DNA of 64,000 nt from Pedobacter sp. MC2016-24 (lineage in GTDB: Bacteria > Bacteroidota > Bacteroidia > Sphingobacteriales > Sphingobacteriaceae), in contig NZ_JADFBX010000001.1 of assembly GCF_015223055.1 (NCBI RefSeq), positions 1,178,001 to 1,242,000 on the forward strand, written 5' to 3'. The notes beneath the pieces are model-generated. The model was given only the letters and a program-made list of their open reading frames with translations. It was not told the origin of the DNA and did no database searches. Numbering within the stretch: position 1 is the stretch's first letter; each line of letters begins with the position of its first letter. Of the stretch, positions 7,369 through 16,350 are shown in pieces. The position numbers and the translations under genes are program-made.

Positions 7369-8778
7369 TTAGTTGGTATATCCTGGGTTCTGTACTAATT
7401 GTTTGTTTGCTTTAATTTGCGAAAACGGGATGGGCCATAAAGCAGCTGTTGGTTTCCATGAAGTAGGTTTGAAAACAGACATTACTGCATCCAGCCTGCC
7501 TGTCCTTTTCAGATCATACCATCGGTGGCCCCATTCGGCAAATAATTCCATACGTCTTTCTTTTTCAACTGCTGCCAGAAGATCTGCTTGCAATAAGTTT
7601 TCAGGCAGTTTAGATATACCGGCGCGAATTCTTAATACATCAACATCGTCGATACCACCCTTTAAATCAACATTGAGCCGTGCCCTGGCCTCCGCTCTTA
7701 TTAAATACTGTTCAGCTAATCTGAAAACACCATAATTCTCGGTCGTTGTAGCGTTTGTTGTCCTGATCTTATACTTATAGGCATAATAATAGGTTATGCC
7801 GGAGGCTATGGATTTTCCTATCCATGTTGCTTTTCTAAGGTCATTCGCATCAAATATATTGGCCAGTTCATTGGTCAGCGGAAATAAGGGCACACTTGTA
7901 TTGCTTGATGGAATAAAACGTGTGGATACGAGTGTATTTGAACTTGGTGCAACAGGCATTAATTGCCATATGGTTTCGTTGCTGGTCTTAAGAAAAGTGT
8001 CAGATACAGGGGCAATAGAGTATACTTTAGAATTAATAACTTCCGTAGCCTCTTTTTCAGCTTTATCCCATTGCTTTTGATAAAGGTATATCCTGGCTAA
8101 CAAGGCAGAGGCAGTCCACTTATTGGGTCTTACCCTGTCCGCGGTTGGATAAGCTGGCAATAGCAGTTCTTTTGCCTCCTTTAGATCCTGCACTGCAAAA
8201 TCGTAAATTTCAGTTTGTGCTACCCGGGGCAACACAGCGTTTTTTTCATAGTCGGTACCAGTGACCAAGGGAACCGCATCATATAAATTAGTCAAATAGA
8301 AATAAACCAATGCCCTTATAACTTTCGCTTCCCCTAAAAGCTGTTTTTTAGTGGCTTCACTCACCGTTGATGATTTATTTAAGCCCTCGATAGCGGAGTT
8401 TGCATAATATATAAATTGGTATCCCTGCGTCCATGCGGCATCTACTTCGGAATTATCAATAAGTATGGAATTCTTCAGAAACTGCTGCGACGAGGCGCTA
8501 GTGCCTACGTAGTTCAATTCATCTGCGTTTAGGCCAGGATACCAGGTAGCAGTGGAGCTGATCAAAGTATTGGTTTGCATCATGTTGCTATATATACCTA
8601 AGATCGCAGCCGTCGCGCTGGGGTCGTCATTAAACACCAATTCATTGACAAGCCTATCTTTGGGCAATGGCACTTCGACAAATTTCCTGCAAGAGAATAA
8701 TAGGGTACTTAGCACAATAATCATCAGAATAAATACCGTGCTGATGATTGTATTTGAATATTTAGTGTGATTTTTCAT
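7369..8778 (-). CDS. SusD/RagB-family nutrient-binding outer-membrane lipoprotein
   Basis: The 469-aa product has a lipoprotein signal (hydrophobic helix then LLFSC at about residues 26-30). The body is typical of SusD: a TPR-like helical region, VIRALVYFYLTNLYDAVPLVT, and the C-terminal ELFAEWGHRWYDLKRTGR followed by LWPIP. SusD proteins sit on the cell surface and form a lid over the SusC transporter, binding the substrate. The gene lies 5 bp downstream of susC. The substrate cannot be deduced, and no glycoside hydrolase is encoded nearby. Confidence 0.95.
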   Translation of the reverse strand: MKNHTKYSNTIISTVFILMIIVLSTLLFSCRKFVEVPLPKDRLVNELVFNDDPSATAAILGIYSNMMQTNTLISSTATWYPGLNADELNYVGTSASSQQFLKNSILIDNSEVDAAWTQGYQFIYYANSAIEGLNKSSTVSEATKKQLLGEAKVIRALVYFYLTNLYDAVPLVTGTDYEKNAVLPRVAQTEIYDFAVQDLKEAKELLLPAYPTADRVRPNKWTASALLARIYLYQKQWDKAEKEATEVINSKVYSIAPVSDTFLKTSNETIWQLMPVAPSSNTLVSTRFIPSSNTSVPLFPLTNELANIFDANDLRKATWIGKSIASGITYYYAYKYKIRTTNATTTENYGVFRLAEQYLIRAEARARLNVDLKGGIDDVDVLRIRAGISKLPENLLQADLLAAVEKERRMELFAEWGHRWYDLKRTGRLDAVMSVFKPTSWKPTAALWPIPFSQIKANKQLVQNPGYTN

Positions 8779-8783
8779 GGTAG

Positions 8784-11700
8784 TTAATAGCTAAATTGTA
8801 AACCTGCTGTAATCACCCGCAAAGGCGGCAGCGCATTATAGTTGGCGTTTTCCGGATCATTGCCAAAGTAGTTAGTGACGGTAAACAGGTTCTGTGCCTG
8901 CAGATACACTTTAAGGCTCTTAGCTTTGATCCTATTGATCCATGTTCCGGGTATAGAGTAGCCGAGATATACATTTTTAAGCCGGATGAAGGACGCGTCA
9001 GATATTCGGGCGTCTGAGTAGAAAGTGTAGTTGTAGTTGGCAGTACCCGCCGCTCCGGTTGTATTTTGCGTTGTAAACTTTTGCACTGTCGTGCTTTGCC
9101 CGGGAGCAGTCCATCTGTCCAGCACATAAATAGGCTGATTATTCATTATCCCCGGAGTTACGACCGAGGAAGAAGCTAAGTAGTTGAGTCCATCCTGTTT
9201 GACAAACTGAAGCAAAAAGTCCAGTTGAAAACCTTGATAGCTGAAGCTATTCGATAAGCCTCCATAGAATTTTGGTTCAATATTACCGATGCTGGTTCTG
9301 TCTGAAACAATATTGGTACCATTAAAAGTGTAGACGCCTGTTTGCGGGTCAACTCCCTTATATATTAGGTTCTTGGTGATAGCAAGCGGATACCCGATCA
9401 TATATTGATCTGCATAGGATGAAGTTTCCAATCCGGGAAATTCAAGCAGTTTATTTCTTGCGATAGTAAGGTTTAAATTGCTGGTCCAGTTGAACTTTTG
9501 GTTGTTTATGTTTGTAGTATTCAGATTAAACTCCCAACCTGCATTTTGCACTAGCGCCGGAAAATTTTTGAGTATCTGGGTAAAACCAGTCTGCGCTGGC
9601 AATGAATAATCAATCAATTGGTTGCTGCTTCTGTTTTGATAGAATCCGGCATTGAACAGTATCTTATCTTTAAAGAATCCCAGATCAATAGAAAATTCCA
9701 ATTTCTTGTTTAGCTCCCAGGCATAATCGGGGTTATTCAGAAAATAAGGAGTTAGACCTGCCGTCCCCTGGTAAGGATAATTTGAAGTTAGCCAGGTATC
9801 TAAAAATTTGTAGTCCCCAATCTTGTCGTTGCCTGTCACACCGAAACTGCTCCGTAACTTTCCAAAACTGAGATAAGGGAGCAGGCGTTTTGTCCACGCC
9901 TCTTCAGTAAATATCCACGCTGCTCCTATTGATCCGAAATTAGCAAACTGTTTCCCGGGACCAAAGCGGCTGGAGCCATCCCTTCTACCTGTTAAGTTAA
10001 CAATGTATTTGTTATCGTAATTATAGTTGATACGCCCGAACACCGCCTGGTAATTATATTGGCTATAATTTAATCTGGTTACCTGGGATGCAGCGGCACC
10101 CGGCGATTCAATAAGCGCATCGCTAATAAAACCACTAGCATCAATTTTTTTGCCGTCAATAATATCCTGTTGCCACGTACTCCCTACAAGAACATTTATT
10201 TTATGCAAAGCAAAGGACTTTTCGTATTCCAACTGAGGTTCAATAATCCAATTCTTGCCAGTATTATTGGCAAAGGTGGCGGAATTAGTTGTTGTATTAG
10301 CTGGATCAGCACTACTCTTTGGTTTGAGAATAGTTTGTTTCAGAGCCATATTAGTGAAACCTAGGTTGGTCCTGATTTTAAGTTCAGGAAAAAGAGCATA
10401 TTCCACAACGGCATTGGACATAAGGTTATCCGTAACTGCTTTATAGGGCTGTTGGAAATAGGCCAATGGATTCTGAAAGCTCACCCCTCCTTCGCTCCAA
10501 TTTAGCTTTCCGCTTGCATCAAAAGGTAATGGGGCATTGGGAACAATACGGACAACACTTGTAAGGTCAGTTGATATCAGGTTATTATTGTCATTGTTAT
10601 AGGTTGCCGAAAAATTGAATAAAAATTTATTGTCGGTAGACCGGTGATTTAAATTAAAATGCACATTAGCCTTATTGTCTGCGAGACTACCAGGGAAGAC
10701 GGTTGTTTCATGATGATAATTTGTCCCGATCAGGAACTGGGTAGTCTGTGACCCTCCGCTTAAATTGGCCTGTACATCAGTCGTTTTTGCAGTTCCGCCA
10801 ATTAACAGGTCTTTCCAATCAGTATAACGGCTATTGTCCCACACCATAAGATCCGGGGCGTTACTGGCTGTAGGAACAATTCCGTCATTTTTAAATGCTT
10901 CACGCCTCATATCTAAATATTGTGCTGTATTTAAGTACTCCATTGTCCTCGTTACCTTTCCAATACCTGAATAAAAATTGGCGCTGAATTCCGTTTTGCC
11001 CGCTTTTCCTTTTTTTGTAGTAATAAGAATTACGCCATTTGCACCACGACTACCATAAATTGCAGTCGCATCGGCATCTTTTAAAACCTCAATGCTTTCA
11101 ATATCCTGTGTATTGATGCTACTGAACGGACTTTGCCCATAAATACCGGTACCACCGCCTATTATATCTAAACTTGTTCCGCCAAAAGGCACTCCATCAA
11201 TAAGATATAAAGGATTGCTGGAGTTTTTTATTGATGTTCGGCCTCGCAACTGCACATCGTAACTACTGCCTGACAAACCAGAGCTTTGAGCAACTATAAG
11301 CCCGGATACTCTGCCCTGCAAAGCAGCCAACGGATTGGAAATAGGTTGCTTTTCAATATCTGTAGCTTTTATTTTAGTTACAGTACCTGTACTAAGTCTC
11401 TGAACGACGGAGCCGTAGGCGATTACCTGAATTTCGTCAAGTCTTGAAGTACTCCTTTTTAGAACGATTGTCATTTCGGCTGTGACAGGCATCTCCTGAT
11501 CTTCATAACCAATAAAACTGATTACTAAGGTTGCGGCTTCTGATACATCATTAAGGGAAAATTTACCATCCTGATTTGTTGTCCCAGACTGTTTGCTGCC
11601 TTTGATTTTTACAGTTGCCCCGGCTACAGGCTTATTGTCTTCGTCTTTAACCCTGCCTGTTACCTTCAGCGATTTTAAGAAAGATGTAACCTTATCGCCC

Positions 11701-12104
11701 AAGCTCCGGGGTTTTAATTTGATAACAATGGTTTTATTGACGATCTCATAAGTTAAGGGCTGTTGATCGAAACAAAGATCAAGCACTTGTTTAAGCTCTG
11801 CACCTTTGACGTTAATGGTTACAGACTTTGAACTTTCGATCTGTACCTTGTCGTATAGGAACTGATAACCACTTTGCTTTTTGATCTGGTTTAATACCTC
11901 TTTTAAGGGAGCCTGTTGTACATTAATACTGATGCTTTGTGCGCTTGCTGATGCACAAACATTCATTACAGTGATACTTACCAGGAATGCGATGAGGTTT
12001 ATACGCATAATGATCATCCTTTTAATGGCCGGGTCCAGTTTCATGAACCAGTACCGTAGCCGTGTTTTTTCTTCACAGGAACTCCCGTAGCTGAAAAATT
12101 TCAT
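8784..12104 (-). CDS. SusC/RagA-family TonB-dependent outer-membrane transporter
   Basis: A 1106-aa protein with an N-terminal cytoplasmic-like stretch, a signal helix (cleaved near ASAQS) and an STN secretin/TonB short N-terminal domain (LKEVLNQIKKQSGYQFLY). Next come a carboxypeptidase-regulatory-like domain (about 148-220, VTGRVKDEDNKPVAGATVKI) and a plug with the SusC signature (IDGVPFGGTSLD; SIEVLKDADATAIYGSRGAN), then the beta barrel. The STN domain indicates control by the FecR anti-sigma factor encoded next door. It imports an unidentified ligand with the SusD partner using TonB energy. Confidence 0.95.
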   Translation of the reverse strand: MKFFSYGSSCEEKTRLRYWFMKLDPAIKRMIIMRINLIAFLVSITVMNVCASASAQSISINVQQAPLKEVLNQIKKQSGYQFLYDKVQIESSKSVTINVKGAELKQVLDLCFDQQPLTYEIVNKTIVIKLKPRSLGDKVTSFLKSLKVTGRVKDEDNKPVAGATVKIKGSKQSGTTNQDGKFSLNDVSEAATLVISFIGYEDQEMPVTAEMTIVLKRSTSRLDEIQVIAYGSVVQRLSTGTVTKIKATDIEKQPISNPLAALQGRVSGLIVAQSSGLSGSSYDVQLRGRTSIKNSSNPLYLIDGVPFGGTSLDIIGGGTGIYGQSPFSSINTQDIESIEVLKDADATAIYGSRGANGVILITTKKGKAGKTEFSANFYSGIGKVTRTMEYLNTAQYLDMRREAFKNDGIVPTASNAPDLMVWDNSRYTDWKDLLIGGTAKTTDVQANLSGGSQTTQFLIGTNYHHETTVFPGSLADNKANVHFNLNHRSTDNKFLFNFSATYNNDNNNLISTDLTSVVRIVPNAPLPFDASGKLNWSEGGVSFQNPLAYFQQPYKAVTDNLMSNAVVEYALFPELKIRTNLGFTNMALKQTILKPKSSADPANTTTNSATFANNTGKNWIIEPQLEYEKSFALHKINVLVGSTWQQDIIDGKKIDASGFISDALIESPGAAASQVTRLNYSQYNYQAVFGRINYNYDNKYIVNLTGRRDGSSRFGPGKQFANFGSIGAAWIFTEEAWTKRLLPYLSFGKLRSSFGVTGNDKIGDYKFLDTWLTSNYPYQGTAGLTPYFLNNPDYAWELNKKLEFSIDLGFFKDKILFNAGFYQNRSSNQLIDYSLPAQTGFTQILKNFPALVQNAGWEFNLNTTNINNQKFNWTSNLNLTIARNKLLEFPGLETSSYADQYMIGYPLAITKNLIYKGVDPQTGVYTFNGTNIVSDRTSIGNIEPKFYGGLSNSFSYQGFQLDFLLQFVKQDGLNYLASSSVVTPGIMNNQPIYVLDRWTAPGQSTTVQKFTTQNTTGAAGTANYNYTFYSDARISDASFIRLKNVYLGYSIPGTWINRIKAKSLKVYLQAQNLFTVTNYFGNDPENANYNALPPLRVITAGLQFSY

Positions 12105-12111
12105 ACTTTTG
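12104..12111 (+). promoter_or_regulatory. -7 promoter box (TACTTTTG) antisense to the susC start
   Basis: The box matches the Bacteroidota TAnnTTTG consensus on the + strand, at the very start of susC, which runs on the - strand. No clear TTTG -33 element is present at 19-21 bp upstream. It is paired with a strong + strand terminator at 12170-12204. Confidence 0.4.
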
Positions 12112-12117
12112 ATTTGT

Positions 12118-12204
12118 TAGGGTTTAATTGATATACTGTTAGAGGTTTAATGATTAATACCCCGGCATTGCCGGATGTGTTCTGAACAACACGTCCGGCT
12201 TTTT
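12118..12204 (+). ncRNA. Candidate cis-antisense sRNA in the susC leader
   Basis: A + strand transcript starting about 7 nt after the TACTTTTG box and ending at the terminator would be about 85 nt long. It would be fully antisense to the leader between fecR and susC. Family knowledge: in Bacteroides, DonS-type cis-encoded antisense sRNAs lie at just this place in polysaccharide utilisation loci and repress susC. Here it is inferred only from a -7 box plus a terminator. Confidence 0.4.
12170..12204 (+). terminator. Strong + strand terminator hairpin between fecR and susC
   Basis: A 12-bp stem GCCGGATGTGTT / AACACGTCCGGC (one G-T wobble) with loop CTGAAC is followed by TTTTT on the + strand. 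On the - strand, in the sense of the flanking genes, no T-run follows. It therefore does not look like a fecR terminator; it looks like the end of an antisense transcript. Confidence 0.65.
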
Positions 12205-12285
12205 CTTTTGGGGATTATTAACCTAAATTTTAATGGTACTATCTCATAAGTTTGGGTTTAAGTAAAACATCAGGTTAGTTATTGT

Positions 12286-13482
12286 TTAGTGGATGATTAT
12301 TTTCTTTGTGTCGCCAACCTGTACCAATTGGTATTTGATGCCGACCATTTCCAGCATCTTCATAGCTGTTGTCAGGTTACTGTTACGTTCTATACCGCCT
12401 GAAATAAGATTATTAGGTATTGCTCCGCTATATTGAACTTCTACATTGTACCATCTGGAGATTTGCCGCATGATGGCAGGTACATCTGCTTCATTGAATA
12501 CAAACAGGCCATTTTTCCAGGCTACGACTGCTTCTGTATCGACTGGGGTTACTTTAATTTGATTACGTGTTACTGCAGATTGCTGGCCTGGCTTCAGTAC
12601 TTTAGTGCTCGAAGAACTCTGAATCTTTACTGATCCTTCCAATAAGGTTGTCTTAATTGCATTTTCGTTCGAATAGTTATTGATATTAAAGTGCGTACCC
12701 AATACGGTTACTTCCTGCCCGGAAGAAGAAACAATAAACGGATGTGCCTTATCCTTCGCTATCTCGAAGTAGGCTTCGCCGCTTTCCAATCGTACCCAGC
12801 GCTTACCTTGTTTATTCAAGGTTGTCGCATAAGTTATGCTAGTAGCAGCGTTTAGCCATACTGTCGAATGATCAGGCAAAAGCACCTGATATTGTCCCCC
12901 CACAGGTGTCGTAATAGTGTTGTACACTTCTTTAGCTAAAGATTGATCTTTCTGATCAACAGTATAGACCAATTGCCCGTCACTTGTCTTGCTGATGTTG
13001 ATACCGGATTCCTTACTTATAGTACCGTTCTGCTGATCTTTCAAACTTATAGTCCTACCATCAGCCAATTTCAAAGTGGCAAAATTGCCACCTGGGGATA
13101 TGTCTTTTATAGTCTGTGTTATATTCTGATCAGATGATCCTTGTTTTTGAAACAGGTAGGTACTTAGGATAGCTATTGTTACAATTGCGGCTATACCTGC
13201 GGCAATTCTCAGCCAAAGTTTGATGGGCTTCCTATTTGCCGGAGGATTGATCTTGTTGGTAAACCTGTCAAATGCAGCATTACCATCAAACCTCTTCAAT
13301 TCCCCCAAAAGGCCGTTTCTTTTTTCTTCCCGTAACAATTCTTTATAGACTAACCTATTTTCTTCAGTAGTACAGATCAATTCCTGAAGCTCGGCCTGCT
13401 CAGCAGGACTGAGCTGTCCAGCTAGTTCTTTAATAACGAGTTTGCCGATTCTAATGGCGGTTAGTTCTTTTTTATGTTGCAT
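12286..13482 (-). CDS. FecR-family anti-sigma factor (DUF4974 C-terminus)
   Basis: I chose the ATG at 13482 (MQHKKELTAIRIGKL), since a longer frame to 13602 adds an atypical 40 residues. The 398-aa protein has an N-terminal cytoplasmic anti-sigma region with LSPAEQAELQELI, one membrane helix (about residues 95-115), a periplasmic FecR domain (TTPVGGQYQVLLPDHSTVWL; GEAYFEIAKDKAHPFIV) and a C-terminal DUF4974 domain. It receives a signal from the STN domain of SusC and releases the ECF sigma factor encoded at 14222. The sigma gene is not adjacent because a DUF1877 gene sits between them. Confidence 0.93.
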   Translation of the reverse strand: MQHKKELTAIRIGKLVIKELAGQLSPAEQAELQELICTTEENRLVYKELLREEKRNGLLGELKRFDGNAAFDRFTNKINPPANRKPIKLWLRIAAGIAAIVTIAILSTYLFQKQGSSDQNITQTIKDISPGGNFATLKLADGRTISLKDQQNGTISKESGINISKTSDGQLVYTVDQKDQSLAKEVYNTITTPVGGQYQVLLPDHSTVWLNAATSITYATTLNKQGKRWVRLESGEAYFEIAKDKAHPFIVSSSGQEVTVLGTHFNINNYSNENAIKTTLLEGSVKIQSSSSTKVLKPGQQSAVTRNQIKVTPVDTEAVVAWKNGLFVFNEADVPAIMRQISRWYNVEVQYSGAIPNNLISGGIERNSNLTTAMKMLEMVGIKYQLVQVGDTKKIIIH

Positions 13483-13631
13483 AATGGAGTGGTTAATTAC
13501 AAGCAACACGACATGATTGGCCCATAGTACCACGGCTTTCAGAATTATTTTTAGCAAATGGCAATTTTCTTTTTTCGCATGATACCCAGGTAAATGGCGC
13601 ATTTTTAAAGTCTGATCTGTTACTTTGTAGT

Positions 13632-14117
13632 ATGGGACGATACACTAAACTGCTTCAGTTAAATCCTGTTGAACTAACCGGCCTGAAATTGGAAGAACTA
13701 TACAACAGGTTTTATCCGAATGATACGGTGTCAGGGGATAAATTATTGGATATTGATAAAAGTTTACCAGGTATTCAGTTCTTGTTATCCGGTAGTGCTG
13801 ACGCTGACAATCCCTATCAAAACTTATTGAAGGGTAAGATTGTCCTTTTGCCACAAGATGAGGAAAACGGTATTATCTATCAGGTATTAACCCACAAAGA
13901 AATAGAGCAGTTGGATGAGTTACTGTCCACTGTAAATGATTCCATTCTTGCGCAGAACTTTGATCCACTCGTTATGATGGCGTCTGATGTTTACCCCAAT
14001 ATATGGGGATATGGCAAAGAATCATATGATTATTTGCATACCTGCTTCCTCGGCCTTAAAAGGTTCATTTCGCAAGCTGCTCGTGACGCCAAAGCCATAA
14101 TTATAATGACAACATAA
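13632..14117 (+). CDS. DUF1877 (YfbM-like) protein
   Basis: A 161-aa cytoplasmic protein with the features of the DUF1877/YfbM family: an N-terminal GRYTKL start, DKSLPGIQFLLSG, PLVMMASDVYPNIWGYGKE, and a C-terminal helix. Function is unknown in the family. It is divergent from fecR and convergent with the sigma gene, so it splits the usual sigma/anti-sigma pair and is likely a later insertion. It has no obvious role in the uptake locus. Confidence 0.8.
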   Translation: MGRYTKLLQLNPVELTGLKLEELYNRFYPNDTVSGDKLLDIDKSLPGIQFLLSGSADADNPYQNLLKGKIVLLPQDEENGIIYQVLTHKEIEQLDELLSTVNDSILAQNFDPLVMMASDVYPNIWGYGKESYDYLHTCFLGLKRFISQAARDAKAIIIMTT

Positions 14118-14221
14118 ATACTTGTTGCAATTTATCAATTTATGAAAACCGCGGACAAACAAAACTTGGGCGACCATCAATTGAAATATCATATTAAGCG
14201 GAGGAAATAAAGCCTCGAGGA

Positions 14222-14800
14222 TTATTTCACAAATGGATAAAGGAATATGAAAGCATATATTCCGTCAGGTAGCTTGTTTTTTAATAACGCCAAACCTCTT
14301 AGCTTTTGATTTTTCACCGTCTGGATAGATATGCCTAACTCGGCTGCTGTCTCCTGGTTAGATTTTCCATCCAGGTAGGTCATTTTGATTATCCGGCCTT
14401 TTTCTGTCGGTAATTCAGCTATTGCCTGGTACAATTCAATTAATACTTCAGAGCGAATGATACCGGCGAGGTAGTCTGCTTCATTGAAGGAATGCTCTTC
14501 TGTAAATAGGGTATTGCGATCCACTGCCCGTTTGGTAGTTTTCAAAAAGTCCAGACTGGCATTTTTAATGGAGTGGTATAAAAATGCTTTTAAGTGTTCC
14601 TCATTGTTAAAGGTCTTTTCAGAAGACCATAACCTTAAGAATAATTCTTCAACCAGGTCTTCTGCAAAATCGCGACCTATTAATCTCCCGGTAAATTGAC
14701 ACAGTGAAGGATAATAAAAACGGAACACGTAGTTATACGCTGCTACTTCTTTTTGATTAAAAGCAACAACATCAAAACCGCTATGTGACCTCACTTCCAT
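14222..14800 (-). CDS. ECF-type RNA polymerase sigma factor
   Basis: The 192-aa protein has sigma-70 region 2 (YYPSLCQFTGRLIGRDFAED…VEELFLRLW) and region 4 (ELPTEKGRIIKMTYLDGKSNQETAAELGISIQTVKNQ). This is the Bacteroidota SusC/FecR-linked ECF group. It should direct transcription of susC-susD-tlpA when FecR is signalled. It is transcribed in the same direction as fecR but separated by the opposite-strand DUF1877 gene. A + strand promoter/terminator pair lies upstream. Confidence 0.93.
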   Translation of the reverse strand: MEVRSHSGFDVVAFNQKEVAAYNYVFRFYYPSLCQFTGRLIGRDFAEDLVEELFLRLWSSEKTFNNEEHLKAFLYHSIKNASLDFLKTTKRAVDRNTLFTEEHSFNEADYLAGIIRSEVLIELYQAIAELPTEKGRIIKMTYLDGKSNQETAAELGISIQTVKNQKLRGLALLKNKLPDGIYAFIFLYPFVK

Positions 14801-14902
14801 TCCTAATTTGCTGATATCAAATATACTAAAATGTAATATTTATATCAAGCGAATTGAGCATCTTAAAATACTAAGGATATTTCTTTAAAAACTGATAATA
14901 GA

Positions 14903-14910
14903 TAACTTTG
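14903..14910 (+). promoter_or_regulatory. -7 promoter box (TAACTTTG)
   Basis: This is a + strand TAnnTTTG match in the gap upstream of the sigma gene. The next + strand gene is more than 500 bp away, but a terminator follows within 60 bp, so the box would serve only a very short transcript. Confidence 0.4.
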
Positions 14911-14913
14911 TGG

Positions 14914-14969
14914 CTTCACTACCGATAGTGAGGGATAAATTTTGGCCGGAGCAATCCGGCCATTTTTTT
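14914..14969 (+). ncRNA. Candidate ~55-nt two-hairpin small RNA
   Basis: Directly after the TAACTTTG box comes a hairpin with 8 pairs (14914-14921 / 14926-14933, loop CCGA, one G-T). About 10 nt later is a perfect 7-bp terminator stem GGCCGGA-GCAA-TCCGGCC (14944-14961) with T7. Promoter box, hairpin and terminator together look like a minimal sRNA gene. Its last bases touch the stop codon of the opposite-strand gene at 14968. Confidence 0.4.
14944..14969 (+). terminator. Rho-independent terminator (+ strand)
   Basis: A perfect 7-bp GC-rich stem with a GCAA tetraloop is followed by seven T on the + strand. In the - direction the same stem is followed by AAAATTTAT, so it could serve weakly as terminator of the 14968-15345 gene, but the + orientation fits best. 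Confidence 0.7.
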
Positions 14970-15345
14970 AATAGGTCAGGGTAAAGCCCAGTTCTCCATG
15001 AGGTACAAAACCAGTGATTTGCGAATATTCGACTTTGAATTTATTCTCCACTTTTGCCATTTTACTAATAGATGCCGGTGGTAGTGGCACCGGTGCATCG
15101 AAAATAACCGGTAGCCTGTTTTCAAGCGCAAATCCTGTTGAAAATGCTGCATAAGCTATCCACCTTGTATCAACGCCATTCAGCCAGCTCAACTGGCTTG
15201 CATTCAGCACAAAATTGGTATTCATCCAGGTTATAAAATCTGTACGGACCAAATTCGCCTGTGCGAGCAAATCGTTATTGGATAAGGCATACAGTTCTGT
15301 TGTTTTGTTGGTAACGCCTGCAGGCGTAAGCGGTTGTTGTTGCAT
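14968..15345 (-). CDS. Hypothetical protein, 125 aa
   Basis: A soluble protein of 125 aa without signal peptide or membrane helix. The N-terminal half is helical (LYALSNNDLLAQANLVRTDFITWMNTNF). The middle has a hydrophobic Ala/Phe-rich segment after NGVDTRWIAYA, then a Pro-rich turn. No family is recognised. It is monocistronic and divergent from the LytTR gene at 15443, which could regulate it (inference from position only). Confidence 0.6.
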   Translation of the reverse strand: MQQQPLTPAGVTNKTTELYALSNNDLLAQANLVRTDFITWMNTNFVLNASQLSWLNGVDTRWIAYAAFSTGFALENRLPVIFDAPVPLPPASISKMAKVENKFKVEYSQITGFVPHGELGFTLTY

Positions 15346-15442
15346 CGTTAATAGGGTTAAGTGAATAATATATATTAATAATATTTCTAAATTAGTGCGC
15401 CTGTTTTAGAATTACAATACTAAAAGAATTAATGACTTCGCT

Positions 15443-16285
15443 ATGGTTTATGTTCGATACAATGATCTCTGGTTTAGAATAATAGTACCTGTACTGGTAG
15501 CACATTTTATAGTCATGTATGGAGAGGAAATCTCTCTTTTTGAAGCAGTGCTCACGCAGATCTACTATGTGGCTATGACGGGCAGTATTCTGATCGCTTT
15601 TTTACTCATCAGCTTTGTACGTTGGGTGTATCTGAAACTTGACCGTAAATTTGACTGGAGAGCCAAGCCGTTAGAAAGAGCAGCACTGCAGGTATTGTTA
15701 GGTTGGGTTGCTCCCGGTTTGCTGGCTTTTTTATTGGCCTATGTTTATTTCGCTATTCGGGGGCTGCGGATATTAAAGACATACTACCTCCGCTTTGATT
15801 ATCCGATCATCCTTGTATTGCTGCTACTGCTCAATTTGTATTATTTAGCGTATTACTTTTTTGCGCAAATGAAAATAGCAGAACGGGCTGTTGCTAATAC
15901 ACCGGTGGTAACCACTGAAAGCGACGATCTCCCGCAACAATCCTTTATGGTCAACCAGGGAGTCAAAAGCATACCTGTTCCAATTGTCGATATCGCCTAC
16001 TTTTTCCGGGAAGGAGATTATAATTTTCTGCGCACCTTTTCCGGTGATGATTATACAGTGATACAACCATTGGATGAACTGGAGCAGTTATTCCCTGAAA
16101 AGGACTTCTTTAGAGCAAACAGGCAGATGCTGGTCAGCCGCAAAGCGTGTAAACATTTTGAAAACTTGCCTTATAATAAACTGGAATTAGTGACAGAGCC
16201 GAAGTATAAAATACCTATTGTCATTAGTCAGAAAAAGAGCAGGAGTTTCAGGGAGTGGATAGACGGTAATAATTCTGTAAAGTAG
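15443..16285 (+). CDS. Membrane-bound LytTR-family transcriptional regulator
   Basis: The 280-aa protein has four to five membrane helices in the first ~145 residues and then a C-terminal LytTR DNA-binding domain (about 170-270: IVDIAYFFREGDYNFLRTF, PEKDFFRANRQMLVSRKACK). It lacks a receiver domain, so the membrane part presumably senses a signal itself. Such one-component LytTR proteins are frequent in Bacteroidota. Candidate targets are the divergent gene at 14968-15345 or the small gene just downstream. Confidence 0.88.
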   Translation: MVYVRYNDLWFRIIVPVLVAHFIVMYGEEISLFEAVLTQIYYVAMTGSILIAFLLISFVRWVYLKLDRKFDWRAKPLERAALQVLLGWVAPGLLAFLLAYVYFAIRGLRILKTYYLRFDYPIILVLLLLLNLYYLAYYFFAQMKIAERAVANTPVVTTESDDLPQQSFMVNQGVKSIPVPIVDIAYFFREGDYNFLRTFSGDDYTVIQPLDELEQLFPEKDFFRANRQMLVSRKACKHFENLPYNKLELVTEPKYKIPIVISQKKSRSFREWIDGNNSVK

Positions 16286-16350
16286 CATCCAACACCAAAT
16301 ATCTGATTGTTATAATAACTATATATTTGCATTACTTCTACACGCTCATA

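Noticed and set aside
14198..14207. AGCGGAGGAA matches the end of tRNA-Ser (52341-52350) and might be the left att site
   Set aside because: Only 10 bp match and the similarity stops at once on both sides; it is in a normal gap between DUF1877 and sigma genes.
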